NCBI GenBank assembly: GCA_020634455.1
Contig: JACKBQ010000003.1
Span: forward strand, 35,422 to 99,421
Source of the DNA: Ardenticatenaceae bacterium
Lineage (GTDB): Bacteria > Chloroflexota > Anaerolineae > Promineifilales > Promineifilaceae
Direction of reading: 5' to 3'
Length of the DNA: 64,000 bases
Part shown: piece by piece, positions 8,374-16,757 of the stretch
Layout of the letters: each line of letters starts with the position of its first letter
How positions within the stretch are numbered: the stretch's first letter is position 1
The notes under the pieces: model-generated
Told to the model about the DNA's origin: nothing
The model's input: only the letters and a program-made list of their open reading frames with translations
Database searches by the model: none
Translations under genes and position numbers: made by a program

Positions 8374-8420
8374 ACACAGAGCGTCTACCATTCATTCCCA
8401 CGCTGAGCGTGGGAACGAGG
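8329..8420. repeat. palindromic repeat element (CCCACGCTGAGCGTGGGA type)
   Basis: A compact element of nested palindromes: CGACGC/GCGTCG near 8355, a GACGCT-type stem, and TTCCCACGCT/AGCGTGGGAA at 8395-8415 around one G. A partial copy (GCTCAGCGTGG) opens the element at 8331. It spans the 3' end of the APH-like gene and the short space before the minus-strand oxidoreductase gene. I recognise the type from many genomes; it encodes nothing. Confidence 0.75.
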
Positions 8421-8433
8421 CCTACAATAGAGA

Positions 8434-9999
8434 TTAGAGAGCTTGCAGCAGTTCGCGGGCAGCGTTGTAGCCTGGAGCGCCAGTGACCCCACCGCCAGGA
8501 TGTGCCCCGGCCCCGCAAAGATACAAGTTTTGAATAGGCGTCACATACCGCCCCCAGGCGGGCACAGGACGCATCACCAGCAGTTGGTCCAGGCTCATCT
8601 GCCCTTGGTAGATGCTGCCTTCGGCCAGCCCGTAGCTTTGGGCGTAATCCAGCGGGGTGATGAGCTGCTGGTGCAAAATCAACTCTGCCAGATTGGGCAT
8701 GGTAGGCGCGAGCACGTCCAGAATGCGCTGGGTGAGTTGGTTACGGCCGTTTTCCCAGCCATCTTGCAAATCATACGGCGCATACTTCATGGTGATGCTC
8801 ATCGTGTGCTGTCCCGTTGGGGCCAGGCTGGCATCGCTCAGGCTGGGCAGGCTCACTTCCAGATAGGGCTTTGCCGACATCTCGCCATATTTAGCCGCGT
8901 CGGAGGCTTGTTCCAGATAATCCAGCGATGGGGCCAGGCGAATGCGCCCGGTGAGCCGTTGGCTATCGGCCACGCCCACCACCTGCGGCAAGCCGCTCAA
9001 CGCCAGATTGAGCCGCGCGGTGCTGCCCCGGTAGATGATGTTGCGCACCTGGCGCACAAAGCGTGGTTCCAACTGCTGAGGCCCCACCATTTCTAAAAAG
9101 GTGTGCTGTGGATCCACGCTGGAGAGGATGGCCTGGGCCGCAATTTTATCGCCGTTTTGCAGCACAACGGCCGTTGCCACCCCCGCGTCATCCACCTGAA
9201 TGTGAGAAACGGCCGTATTCGCCCGAATCTCTGCGCCCGCCTGTTTAGCCGCGCTGGCCACCGCCGCCGACAGCGCTCCCATGCCACCTGCTACCGTGCG
9301 CGATTGGCCAAAACCGTTGATGTGTTGATAAAGCAACGTCAGCGCCGTTCCGGCGGCACGTGGGCCTTGCACGCTGCCCGTAAGCGCGTCCGCACCCAAA
9401 ACCCCCTTGAGCAAATCCGTCTCGAACCATTCGTTGAGGAAGTCGTTGGCGGGCATGGGCAGCACGCGCATGAACTCCATGAGTTCCTTGTTGCCCTGTC
9501 GCTTCAGCTTCAGACCCACCTTGCCCCAGGAAAACAGCTCGCCAACGTTCCGCGCCATCAGGTCTGGCGGGGTGCGCAGCAGCATTTCTCGCAAGATGTC
9601 GGTCATGTTGTTGATTTGCTGCACAAACGCAGGGTATTTTTCTGCGTCTCGCTGGCTAAATTTGGCGATCTCAGCCTGGGTTTTGCCCATGTCGCGGAAG
9701 ATGGTGAGGGAACGGCCGTCTACCCCCAGCCCCACAAACAGCACATCCCGCTCCTGAAAGGTCAGCCCATGCTGAGATAGCGCCAGTGCCTGCACAATTT
9801 CATCCTGAAACATGCCTGCATCCGTCGCGCCCGTATCCATTTTGAAACCGGGGAACAGTTCTTCTGTAGCCGCCGCGCCGCCTAGATTCGGCCGTTTTTC
9901 CAAAACCAGCGCTTTTTTACCAGCTTTGGCCAAAGTCGCTGCGGCTACCAATCCGTTATGCCCCCCACCAATGATGATCATGTCGTATTGCGTTTTCAT
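8434..9999 (-). CDS. FAD-dependent oxidoreductase, phytoene desaturase/PYROXD2-like (copy 1)
   Basis: A 521-residue flavoprotein. The N-terminus has the dinucleotide motif IIIGGGHNGLVAAATLAKAG followed by VLEKR and GGAAATEE. The C-terminus has YLCGAGAHPGGGVTGAPG, where the FAD is closed over. This is the CrtI/PYROXD2 branch of amine-oxidase-like enzymes. No carotenoid genes are near, so a carotenoid role is not supported; the substrate is unknown. GGAGAAGGT precedes the ATG. It lies 15 bp downstream of its paralogue and shares its layout throughout, so the two probably arose by tandem duplication and may work as a pair. Confidence 0.85.
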   Translation of the reverse strand: MKTQYDMIIIGGGHNGLVAAATLAKAGKKALVLEKRPNLGGAAATEELFPGFKMDTGATDAGMFQDEIVQALALSQHGLTFQERDVLFVGLGVDGRSLTIFRDMGKTQAEIAKFSQRDAEKYPAFVQQINNMTDILREMLLRTPPDLMARNVGELFSWGKVGLKLKRQGNKELMEFMRVLPMPANDFLNEWFETDLLKGVLGADALTGSVQGPRAAGTALTLLYQHINGFGQSRTVAGGMGALSAAVASAAKQAGAEIRANTAVSHIQVDDAGVATAVVLQNGDKIAAQAILSSVDPQHTFLEMVGPQQLEPRFVRQVRNIIYRGSTARLNLALSGLPQVVGVADSQRLTGRIRLAPSLDYLEQASDAAKYGEMSAKPYLEVSLPSLSDASLAPTGQHTMSITMKYAPYDLQDGWENGRNQLTQRILDVLAPTMPNLAELILHQQLITPLDYAQSYGLAEGSIYQGQMSLDQLLVMRPVPAWGRYVTPIQNLYLCGAGAHPGGGVTGAPGYNAARELLQAL

Positions 10000-10014
10000 A
10001 CCTTCTCCGAAAAA

Positions 10015-11613
10015 TTACAGTGCCTTCAACAATTCCAGCGCGGCCAAACGGCCGGGCGCACCCATGATGCCCCCACCGGGATGGGTGCCAGAGCCACACT
10101 GCCAGTACCCCTGCACAGGCGTGCGATATTTGGCATAGCCCGCCGCCGGACGCAGGAACAACAGCTGCGACAAGCTCAATTCGCCATGGAAAATGTTCCC
10201 CTGCGACAGCCCGGCAATGTTCTCGATGTCTATCGGCGTGAGCACCTGTCGGTGCAAAATCAGGTCCTTGATGTTGGGGAAAAATTCAGCCAGCGTATTG
10301 ACCACAGCGTCGCCAAATGCCTCCCGTTTTTCATCGTTCCAACCGCCCTTGAGGTTGTAGGGGGCGTACTGCACAAAGCAGGACATCACATGCTTGCCGG
10401 GTGGGGCCATGTCGGGGTCAATCATCGAGGGGAGGATGACATCTATGTACGGCCGTTTGCTAAACTCACCGTACTTGGCATCATCATAAGCCCGCTCCAG
10501 GTGGTCCGTGTGGGGGCTAATGGAGATAGCGCCAGACATCAACCGGCGGCTGGCGTGGCCCAGCTTGGCCATCGGCTCGCCCGCCAAATCCGGCAGCCCA
10601 TCCAAGGCCAGATTCACTTTGCCCGATGAGCCAAAGATGTTGAATTTGCGAATGCTGTCCAGCAAATCATCCGGCAGCCATTTGGGCTCTACCAACTTCA
10701 AAAAGGTGAGCTTGGGGTCCAGGCTAGAGACGACCGCATCGGCATAAATCTCATCGCCGTTGGCCAGCGCCACGCCGGTAGATTGCCCATTTTTAATAAT
10801 GACCTGGGACACGTTGGCATTCAGGCGAATTTCTACGCCCAAGCTGCGTGCGGCACGGGCCAACACTTCTGCCAGGCCACCAGTGCCCCCTTTGTGGAAG
10901 CCCCAGGCGCGGTACGCTCCGTCAATCTCGCCCATGTAATGGTGCAGCAGCACGTAAGCCGAGCCAGGCGAGCGCGGCCCCATGTAGGTGCCGATGATGC
11001 CACTGGCCGACAGCGTTGCTCGCAGCGGTTCCGATTCAAACCATTGGGCCACAAAATCGGCGGCGCTCATTGTCATGAGCTTGGCCATGAGGTAAAGCTT
11101 CTCTTCACCCAGCCCCAGAAAATGTTGGGCCAGGTTGCCCAGCCCGCGCAGCTCACGCGGGTTCAGGCTGGTGGGGTCTGGCGGGATGATGTCCAGGATG
11201 TATTTGGCGGCTTTGGCCATGAAGTACATGGAACGGCCGTATTCATCATACGCGTCGGCATCCCGCTGGCTAAACTGGGCGATATTGCGCAGGGTTTCGT
11301 GATGATCATTGCCTCGGTATAGGAAACGGCCGTCTGGCAGCGGCGTCAGCGTGCTTTCCAAGGGCAAAATCGTCATGCCATGCTGCGGCAACTTGAGATC
11401 GCGAATAATTTCCGGGCGGAACAAACTCACCACGTACGAAAATACTGAGAACTTGAACCCTGGATAAATCTCCTCGGTAACTGTGGCGCCACCAACAAGA
11501 TGCCGCTTCTCTAACACCAGCACCTTCTTGCCAGCCTTCGCCAAATAACTCGCAGCCACCAGTCCATTATGCCCACCACCAATAATAATTGCGTCGTATT
11601 TTTTGTTTGTCAT
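10015..11613 (-). CDS. FAD-dependent oxidoreductase, phytoene desaturase/PYROXD2-like (copy 2)
   Basis: A 532-residue paralogue of the next gene: IIIGGGHNGLVAASYLAKAG at the start, GGATVTEE, and GSGTHPGGGIMGAPG at the end. The paralogues also share the PTSLN/PPD region and the LxxSQLLxLRP block before the C-terminal FAD motif. I start at the ATG 11613, which has GGAAAA six bases before it; an ATG four codons upstream (11625) has no ribosome site. Transcribed with the copy-1 gene. Function unknown; related enzymes desaturate or oxidise long hydrophobic or amine substrates. Confidence 0.84.
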   Translation of the reverse strand: MTNKKYDAIIIGGGHNGLVAASYLAKAGKKVLVLEKRHLVGGATVTEEIYPGFKFSVFSYVVSLFRPEIIRDLKLPQHGMTILPLESTLTPLPDGRFLYRGNDHHETLRNIAQFSQRDADAYDEYGRSMYFMAKAAKYILDIIPPDPTSLNPRELRGLGNLAQHFLGLGEEKLYLMAKLMTMSAADFVAQWFESEPLRATLSASGIIGTYMGPRSPGSAYVLLHHYMGEIDGAYRAWGFHKGGTGGLAEVLARAARSLGVEIRLNANVSQVIIKNGQSTGVALANGDEIYADAVVSSLDPKLTFLKLVEPKWLPDDLLDSIRKFNIFGSSGKVNLALDGLPDLAGEPMAKLGHASRRLMSGAISISPHTDHLERAYDDAKYGEFSKRPYIDVILPSMIDPDMAPPGKHVMSCFVQYAPYNLKGGWNDEKREAFGDAVVNTLAEFFPNIKDLILHRQVLTPIDIENIAGLSQGNIFHGELSLSQLLFLRPAAGYAKYRTPVQGYWQCGSGTHPGGGIMGAPGRLAALELLKAL

Positions 11614-11750
11614 CGTTTTTTCCATGCTGGGGAGCAGGGGTGCGGGGGTGCAGGGGAGAAACCCGCTGCCAGCCCAAGCCTGCTCCGAAATATTACTTTC
11701 GTTTTAGCAAGAGCCAAGAGAAAGGATTTTCTAAGCCATTTTGCTTGTCA

Positions 11751-11808
11751 TTCCCGCGCAGGCGGGAATCCACTTTAGTGAACGAGATGGATACCCGCCT
11801 ACGCGGGT
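11751..11808. repeat. CCCGC-type inverted repeat pair
   Basis: TTCCCGC/GCGGGAA (11751-11767) and ACCCGC/GCGGGT (11793-11808) are two hairpins in the 240-bp space between the oxidoreductase and GcvT-like genes. The flanks TCATTCCCGC and GGATACCCGC are the common form of this dispersed element. The remaining part of the spacer (11626-11750) is G/C-biased low-complexity sequence with no gene. Confidence 0.75.
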
Positions 11809-11853
11809 CTGACACGATCTTGTGCTCCATTTCCGTACATCTTCCCTTCATTA

Positions 11854-13044
11854 TTAAGCTCGCTTGCGTGGTGGATCAAAAAACGGCGTCTTAACAATTT
11901 TGGCAGATGCTTTTTGGCGAACATACTCCACCGTTACCTCCACCTCCACGGAATTACCCGGTTGGGCGTAGCCGGTGTACACCGTGCCAATGCCAATGTA
12001 CTGTTTGAGGATGGGTGAGAAAGTGTGGCTGGTGAGTTGGCCAATGTGCCGCCCGCCTTTGTAAATGGGTACCGCGCTGCGCGAGGCGCGCCCGGCCACG
12101 TGCGGCGGCAAATCCACTGCGCCAAAAAGCGCTTCCAGTGAATGCCAATCGAGCTGCACGCCTACAAAAGCCCAGGCCGAGCCAGTGGCCGCCTCTTTTT
12201 GGAGGGCGCGTTTACCAATGAAATCGGCCCCGTTGAGAGAAACGGCCCAGCCCAGGCCAATTTCGTAGGGGGAGGATTTTTGGGCTTCGATGACAGAATG
12301 GATGGCGGATTTGTAATCAACATCAATCATCACCAGTCCGGCTTCGACGCGGGCGATGTCCAGCGCCAGGATGCCGGTAGGCAGCAAGCCATATCCCTGC
12401 CCCACGTCCATCAGGTAATCCCAAACCAATTCCGCATCTTCCGGTTTGAGCCACAGTTCGTAGCCCAGGTCGCCTGTGTAGCCGGTGCGGGTTACGGTGA
12501 TTGGACGGCCGTTAATCTGACCGTGCGCCAATTTGAAGTAACCCAGTTTGGCAAAATCAATGCCAGTAATGACCTGCTGCAAGATGGCCCGGCTGTTGGG
12601 GCCTTGCAGCGCCAGGGCGGCCAAATCGGTGGTGACGTTGGTGACCTGGGCGTTGAGTCCGTAGCCAACATCCTGGAACCAGCGGTAGCTGGGATCGGCG
12701 GAGGTGACGCGGAAATGGTTGTCGCCCAGGCGGGCCACGGTGCCGTCGTCCATCACTTTGCCCTCTTCGTCGCACCAGGGGGTGTACATCACCTGCCCCA
12801 CCTTGCATTTGGCGATGTTGCGGGTGACAACACGGTCTACCAGGCGAGCGGCGTCTGGCCCAGTCACTTCGTATTTGAAGAGCGGGGAGACATCTATGAG
12901 GCCAGCGGCATTGCGAATGGCAAAATATTCTCGTTCGTGCGAAGGTTCGTACAGGCCAGCGGCTAAGTAGCCCGACCAGTTACGCCATTCATAACTTTCG
13001 CAAACGGCCGTTGTGCGGCTGTGAAAAGGTGTGGGTATTGGCAT
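11854..13044 (-). CDS. aminomethyltransferase (GcvT)-family folate-dependent protein
   Basis: A 396-residue protein with the GCV_T and GCV_T_C domains. Recognisable blocks are REYFAIRNAAGLIDVS, VMYTPWCDEEGKVMDDGTVARLG, GPNSR, and TRTGYTGDLGYELWL, with the folate-binding DxxR-type LDIARVEAGL. GcvT itself moves the aminomethyl group from glycine to tetrahydrofolate; relatives demethylate DMSP, sarcosine or dimethylglycine. No gcvH or gcvP is nearby, so a demethylase-like role is as likely as glycine cleavage. AGAGGAAG precedes the ATG. It follows the IclR gene by 13 bp and is probably under its control. Confidence 0.85.
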   Translation of the reverse strand: MPIPTPFHSRTTAVCESYEWRNWSGYLAAGLYEPSHEREYFAIRNAAGLIDVSPLFKYEVTGPDAARLVDRVVTRNIAKCKVGQVMYTPWCDEEGKVMDDGTVARLGDNHFRVTSADPSYRWFQDVGYGLNAQVTNVTTDLAALALQGPNSRAILQQVITGIDFAKLGYFKLAHGQINGRPITVTRTGYTGDLGYELWLKPEDAELVWDYLMDVGQGYGLLPTGILALDIARVEAGLVMIDVDYKSAIHSVIEAQKSSPYEIGLGWAVSLNGADFIGKRALQKEAATGSAWAFVGVQLDWHSLEALFGAVDLPPHVAGRASRSAVPIYKGGRHIGQLTSHTFSPILKQYIGIGTVYTGYAQPGNSVEVEVTVEYVRQKASAKIVKTPFFDPPRKRA

Positions 13045-13057
13045 AAATCTTCCTCTT

Positions 13058-13834
13058 TTATTTGTTGCCTAATTTGGCCGAAATGCGTACGGCCGTTTCT
13101 TTTACAATTTCACCCATTTCCGGGACACGCTCCGTGGTGAAGCGCGTGGCTGGTCCCCCCAGGCTTATGGCGGCTATCACTTGCCCATCATGATTAAACA
13201 GTGGTGCGCCCACAACGTTTAGCCCAACCTCCAGCCACTCTTCCACAACGGAATAGCCGCGTGGGCGAACGGCGGCAATTGCCTGGCGCAAAATAGCTGG
13301 GTCTTTGATGGATTTGGGGGTGGGTGTGGGCAACGGCCGTTGCAAAACAGTCTCTACATGCGCTTCTGGCAAATAAGCCAGCATGGCAATCCCCGTGGAC
13401 GTGGCCACGATGGGCCAGCGCGTGCCCAACGACTGAGAACTGCCCACCAGATGGGTACCAATGACCTCGTCAATAATCAGCACATGATCTTCGCCAGACA
13501 ATATTTCCAGCGTGGCGGTTTCACCAGAGGCAGTAGCCATCTGTTCCAATTCTGGCTTGACCAGGGTGCGCAAGTCGTTGTTGCGCAAGGCACGCCCACC
13601 CAGCGCCACAATCTCTGGGCCAAGAATGTAGGTGTCGGTAGACGGCCGTTTCGCTACCATTCCCTCACTCTCCAGCGCCGTCAGCAGTCGGAACGTCGTC
13701 GTCTTGTTCAGCCCTACTTCCCGCGCCAGATCCGCCAGCCCCCACTCGCGCCGCTCATCGTCAAACGCTTTCAACAGCGACATGGCACGGAGGACAGATT
13801 GGGTGCCAGGGTAGGGTTGGGTCTTCGTTTTCAT
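13058..13834 (-). CDS. IclR family transcriptional regulator
   Basis: A 258-residue regulator with an N-terminal winged helix-turn-helix (VLRAMSLLKAFDDE... WGLADLAREVGLNKTTTFRLL) and the C-terminal IclR effector domain (GTRWPIVATSTGIAMLAYLPE; GYSVVEEWLEVGLNVVGAPLF). IclR proteins sense small carbon metabolites and control neighbouring catabolic operons. I start at the ATG 13834; the upstream extension to 13894 is encoded by a repeated-word hairpin and is not conserved-looking. The adjacent gcvT-like gene, 13 bp downstream, is the likely target. Confidence 0.88.
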   Translation of the reverse strand: MKTKTQPYPGTQSVLRAMSLLKAFDDERREWGLADLAREVGLNKTTTFRLLTALESEGMVAKRPSTDTYILGPEIVALGGRALRNNDLRTLVKPELEQMATASGETATLEILSGEDHVLIIDEVIGTHLVGSSQSLGTRWPIVATSTGIAMLAYLPEAHVETVLQRPLPTPTPKSIKDPAILRQAIAAVRPRGYSVVEEWLEVGLNVVGAPLFNHDGQVIAAISLGGPATRFTTERVPEMGEIVKETAVRISAKLGNK

Positions 13835-13840
13835 ATTGAG

Positions 13841-13965
13841 AGATTGGAGATTGGAGACTAGAGATTTATTAATCTCCAATCTCCTTTTCTTCACTTTTCA
13901 CTGGGCGAGGCAGATGGTGGCACACTTGGTTATGCTTTGCCATCTAATTTCCACCTGCCTCGCCC
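13841..13965. repeat. two hairpin repeats between iclR and the aminomutase gene
   Basis: GGAGATTGGAGA and TCTCCAATCTCC (13846-13884) form the first hairpin, made of a reiterated word. The second has 11-bp perfect arms, GGGCGAGGCAG at 13903 and CTGCCTCGCCC at 13955, with a 41-nt loop. Both lie between same-strand genes; the second could act as a terminator or a processing site. Confidence 0.75.
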
Positions 13966-13972
13966 CTACTTT

Positions 13973-15418
13973 TTACTCTTCACTCGCTTCTTCTTCCGCA
14001 CCCTCCCCCTCTTTCAACTGCGGCTGAACCGGGATTTTATTGGCGTCAATGCTGCCCACGCCCAACGGCGTCCACTTTTGGGCAATCTCGCCGCTGCGCA
14101 GACGATGCTCTGAACCGCCACGTGCGCGGGTGGTAGAAAATCCTTCTGGCTCGATGCTCATGCGCTGCCCTTGCAGCAACCCATGAATGCCTTCCTGACC
14201 CGGTTCCGGGCGAGGTGCAATGAGCGCTTCCTGCGCTTTAATCTCGTCTGGATCGTAATCCAAAGGCTCCTGGTAGGTGGTCATAAATCCTTCAAAGTTA
14301 CGCAAAACCACCTTGCCGGGCGACTGTGACACAACGTAGTTGGGCTGCACGGGAATTTTGCCACCGCCGCCCGGTGCATCAATAACATAGGTAGGCACGG
14401 CATAGCCAGAGGTGTGGCCCCGCAACCCCTCAATGATTTCGATGCCTTTGCTGACGGTGGTGCGCAGATGGCCGGAACCTTCCACCAGATCACATTGGTA
14501 AAGGTAATACGGCCGTACCCGAATCTTCACCAAATCATGTATCAGTTTGCGCTGAATGTGTACCGAATCGTTGATGCCCGCCAACAGCACGCTCTGGTTA
14601 CCCAACGGGACGCCAGCGCGGGTGAGCCGGTCGGCCGCAGCGGCCAGTTCTGGCGTAATCTCTTTAGGATGGTTTACGTGAATGTTCAGCCAGAACGGAT
14701 GGTATTTGCTCACCATCTCGCAAAACTGCTCATCCACACGCATGGGCAAAAAGACCGGCACGCGCGAGCCGATGCGAATGATCTCCACATGCGGAATCGC
14801 CCGCAGACGCCCCAAAATCATATCCACCAGCTTGGGAGCCAGCACCATCGGGTCACCACCAGAAAGCAGCACGTCCCGAATTTGCGGCGTCCGCTCAATG
14901 TAATCAATCTGCGCATCAAACTCGGCGCGGCTGAAGGTTTGCGTGGGGTCGCCCACAATGCGGCTGCGGGTGCAGTAGCGGCAGTAGCTGGCGCACTGGG
15001 TGGTAATGAGCATCAGCACGCGATCCGGGTAGCGGTGCACCAGGCCGGGCACGGGGGAATGTTTGTCCTCGGCCAGGGAATCTTCCATCATGGATTGGAA
15101 GGGCACCATTTCGGCATCGGTGGGAATGACCTGTTTACGCACGGGGCAGTTGGGATCGTCCGGATCAATGAGGCTGGCAAAATAGGGGGTAATGTCTACG
15201 CGGAACAGGTCGTTTGCGCTCAAAGCCTTGCGCTCCGACTCGGTCAGGTTAATAACCTTGCCCAGCTCTTCCACAGTGTTGAGCCGATGGCTCATCTGCC
15301 AGCGCCAATCCATCCACTTCTCATCTGGCACATCGTTCCAGTAAGGGGCGCGGGTGTAAATGGGTTCTGTCACAGGTTTTGCCTCGGCGGCAGTTGGTTT
15401 TGCATCTTTTAAAGCCAT
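13973..15418 (-). CDS. radical SAM lysine/glutamate 2,3-aminomutase family protein
   Basis: A 481-residue enzyme of the KamA family. The 4Fe-4S motif is CASYCRYC (CxxxCxxC), followed by TRSRIVG and the LLSGGDPMVL block. The PLP-binding region and YVIDAPGGGGKIPVQPNYV are typical. These enzymes use SAM and PLP to shift an amino group and form beta-lysine or beta-glutamate, used in lysine breakdown or as osmolytes. Neither the downstream lysine genes nor a beta-lysine acetyltransferase is nearby, so the substrate is open. The start ATG 15418 has AGGAG 10 nt upstream; ATG 15445 has none. The C-terminal 70 residues, acidic at the end, extend beyond the usual family length. Confidence 0.85.
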   Translation of the reverse strand: MALKDAKPTAAEAKPVTEPIYTRAPYWNDVPDEKWMDWRWQMSHRLNTVEELGKVINLTESERKALSANDLFRVDITPYFASLIDPDDPNCPVRKQVIPTDAEMVPFQSMMEDSLAEDKHSPVPGLVHRYPDRVLMLITTQCASYCRYCTRSRIVGDPTQTFSRAEFDAQIDYIERTPQIRDVLLSGGDPMVLAPKLVDMILGRLRAIPHVEIIRIGSRVPVFLPMRVDEQFCEMVSKYHPFWLNIHVNHPKEITPELAAAADRLTRAGVPLGNQSVLLAGINDSVHIQRKLIHDLVKIRVRPYYLYQCDLVEGSGHLRTTVSKGIEIIEGLRGHTSGYAVPTYVIDAPGGGGKIPVQPNYVVSQSPGKVVLRNFEGFMTTYQEPLDYDPDEIKAQEALIAPRPEPGQEGIHGLLQGQRMSIEPEGFSTTRARGGSEHRLRSGEIAQKWTPLGVGSIDANKIPVQPQLKEGEGAEEEASEE

Positions 15419-15519
15419 TGTCGGGTTGCTCCTCTTGCGTTTCATAATGTGAAATCAAGTTTCAAATATTCCTGGGAAGTATAACTTTGTTCATGAAATT
15501 TGTCAGCCCAAAATATATT

Positions 15520-15547
15520 TTGCGTCATCAGAAATCGTCCGTATACT
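15520..15547 (+). promoter_or_regulatory. candidate promoter of the BMP/Nup operon
   Basis: TTGCGT and TATACT are 16 nt apart, placing the start near 15554 and leaving an untranslated leader of about 137 nt before the lipoprotein gene. I saw no riboswitch consensus in the leader. The -10 is good, the -35 is partial. Confidence 0.45.
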
Positions 15548-15690
15548 TGTTTACCTTTTGGCAGGCTCATCAAATTAATTTCCCCTTTTTGTTGAGCCAG
15601 ACTATTGTTTGCTGAAATAGTTAGCCGATTCCTACTAACAATTATGGTCTTTCTGGCAACCTATTTCAGGTATTAAAGGAGAGGACCCCC

Positions 15691-16692
15691 ATGACCAAAC
15701 GATTCATTTCTATAATTCTCTTTTTGTTGACCCTTGCACTGGTGGTAAGCTGCGGAGGCGGCGAAGAAACGGCCGAAGATGCTGGTAACTATAAGCTGGC
15801 AGCTATTTTCCCTGGCACCATTACCGATGCCGACTACAACACGTTGGGCAATTTGGGCATCGAAGCTGTAAAGGCCAACTTGGATGTAGAGACTGCCTTC
15901 TCAGAATCGGTTGCGGTGCCGGATGTGGAGCGTGTTATGCGCGAGTACATTGACGATGGTTTCAACATTGTCTTTACTCACGGGGGGCAGTTTCTTAGCC
16001 AAACTATCGCATTGGCTGGTGAATTTCCAGATGTAAATTTTATTGCCGAAGCTGACGCAACGGTTGAGGACCTGCCGGAAAATGTATGGGTGATCGTCCG
16101 CAACATGGAAGTTGGCGCATATGGTGTAGGTGCTGTGGCAGCCAAAATGACTCAAACAGGAAAAATTGGGTACATCACGGGTCTGACGTTGCCCTTCACC
16201 TATGCTGAATTTCATGCTATTGAGCAGGCTATTGGCGATTTAGGCTTGGATGTGGAAGTCACGCCTGTTTGGGTAGGTGATTTTAACGATCCCAGCAAGG
16301 CCCGCGAGTTAGCTGACACACTCATCGCAGAGGATGTAGACGTAATTGTCTCTTCCCTGAACCTGGGTACGCTGGGTGTGTTTGAAGCTGCTGAGGCGGC
16401 AGGGCCAGACGTTAAGGTTATTGCGAAATACACGGACAAATCTGAATTTGCCCCAGACAATTACGTCACCTCGGCGCTATATGATTTTGAACGGCCGTTA
16501 ACCGATATAGTCACCAATATTTTGAATGGCGAACGTGGCGGCAACTACCAACTTAGCTTTGAAACCGGCATAGATATGCAATTGCCTCTGACCAACACCA
16601 GTGACGAAATCAACAGCGAAGCCGAAACGTTGCTCAATCAGATGAAATCTGGCGATATTGAGGTGATCAAAGACACGACACCTGTGGAATAA
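15691..16692 (+). CDS. BMP/PnrA-type substrate-binding lipoprotein
   Basis: A 333-residue secreted lipoprotein. A hydrophobic signal is followed by the lipobox VVSC with Cys at 21. The mature part matches the BMP/PnrA/Med family: KLAAIFPGTITDADYNTLG near the start, the FTHGGQF block, and KIGYITGLTLPF. This family binds purine nucleosides or related compounds outside the membrane and delivers them to Nup-type ABC permeases, which are exactly the next genes. AAAGGAGAGG precedes the ATG. First gene of a five-gene operon with the ATPase, two permeases and a DinB-like protein. Confidence 0.9.
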   Translation: MTKRFISIILFLLTLALVVSCGGGEETAEDAGNYKLAAIFPGTITDADYNTLGNLGIEAVKANLDVETAFSESVAVPDVERVMREYIDDGFNIVFTHGGQFLSQTIALAGEFPDVNFIAEADATVEDLPENVWVIVRNMEVGAYGVGAVAAKMTQTGKIGYITGLTLPFTYAEFHAIEQAIGDLGLDVEVTPVWVGDFNDPSKARELADTLIAEDVDVIVSSLNLGTLGVFEAAEAAGPDVKVIAKYTDKSEFAPDNYVTSALYDFERPLTDIVTNILNGERGGNYQLSFETGIDMQLPLTNTSDEINSEAETLLNQMKSGDIEVIKDTTPVE

Positions 16693-16707
16693 ATTACACG
16701 TTCAAGA

Positions 16708-16746
16708 CCCTCACCCTGGCTCTCCCTTGAGAGAGAAGGGTGAGGG
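16708..16746. repeat. hairpin between BMP lipoprotein and ATPase genes
   Basis: CCCTCACCCT and AGGGTGAGGG form 10-bp perfect arms with an inner CTCTC/GAGAG stem. It lies in the 65-bp gap between the first two operon genes. It could lower expression of the downstream genes relative to the abundant binding protein, which is common in ABC operons, or be another dispersed repeat. Confidence 0.75.
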
Positions 16747-16757
16747 CGAAAATTCCC

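Noticed and set aside
8443..9096. Long plus-strand frame opposite the first FAD oxidoreductase
   Set aside because: It is the antisense shadow of a well-supported flavoprotein gene and encodes no recognisable domain.
8434..11613. Carotenoid biosynthesis operon
   Set aside because: The two flavoproteins resemble CrtI, but no crtB, crtE or related genes are present in the window.
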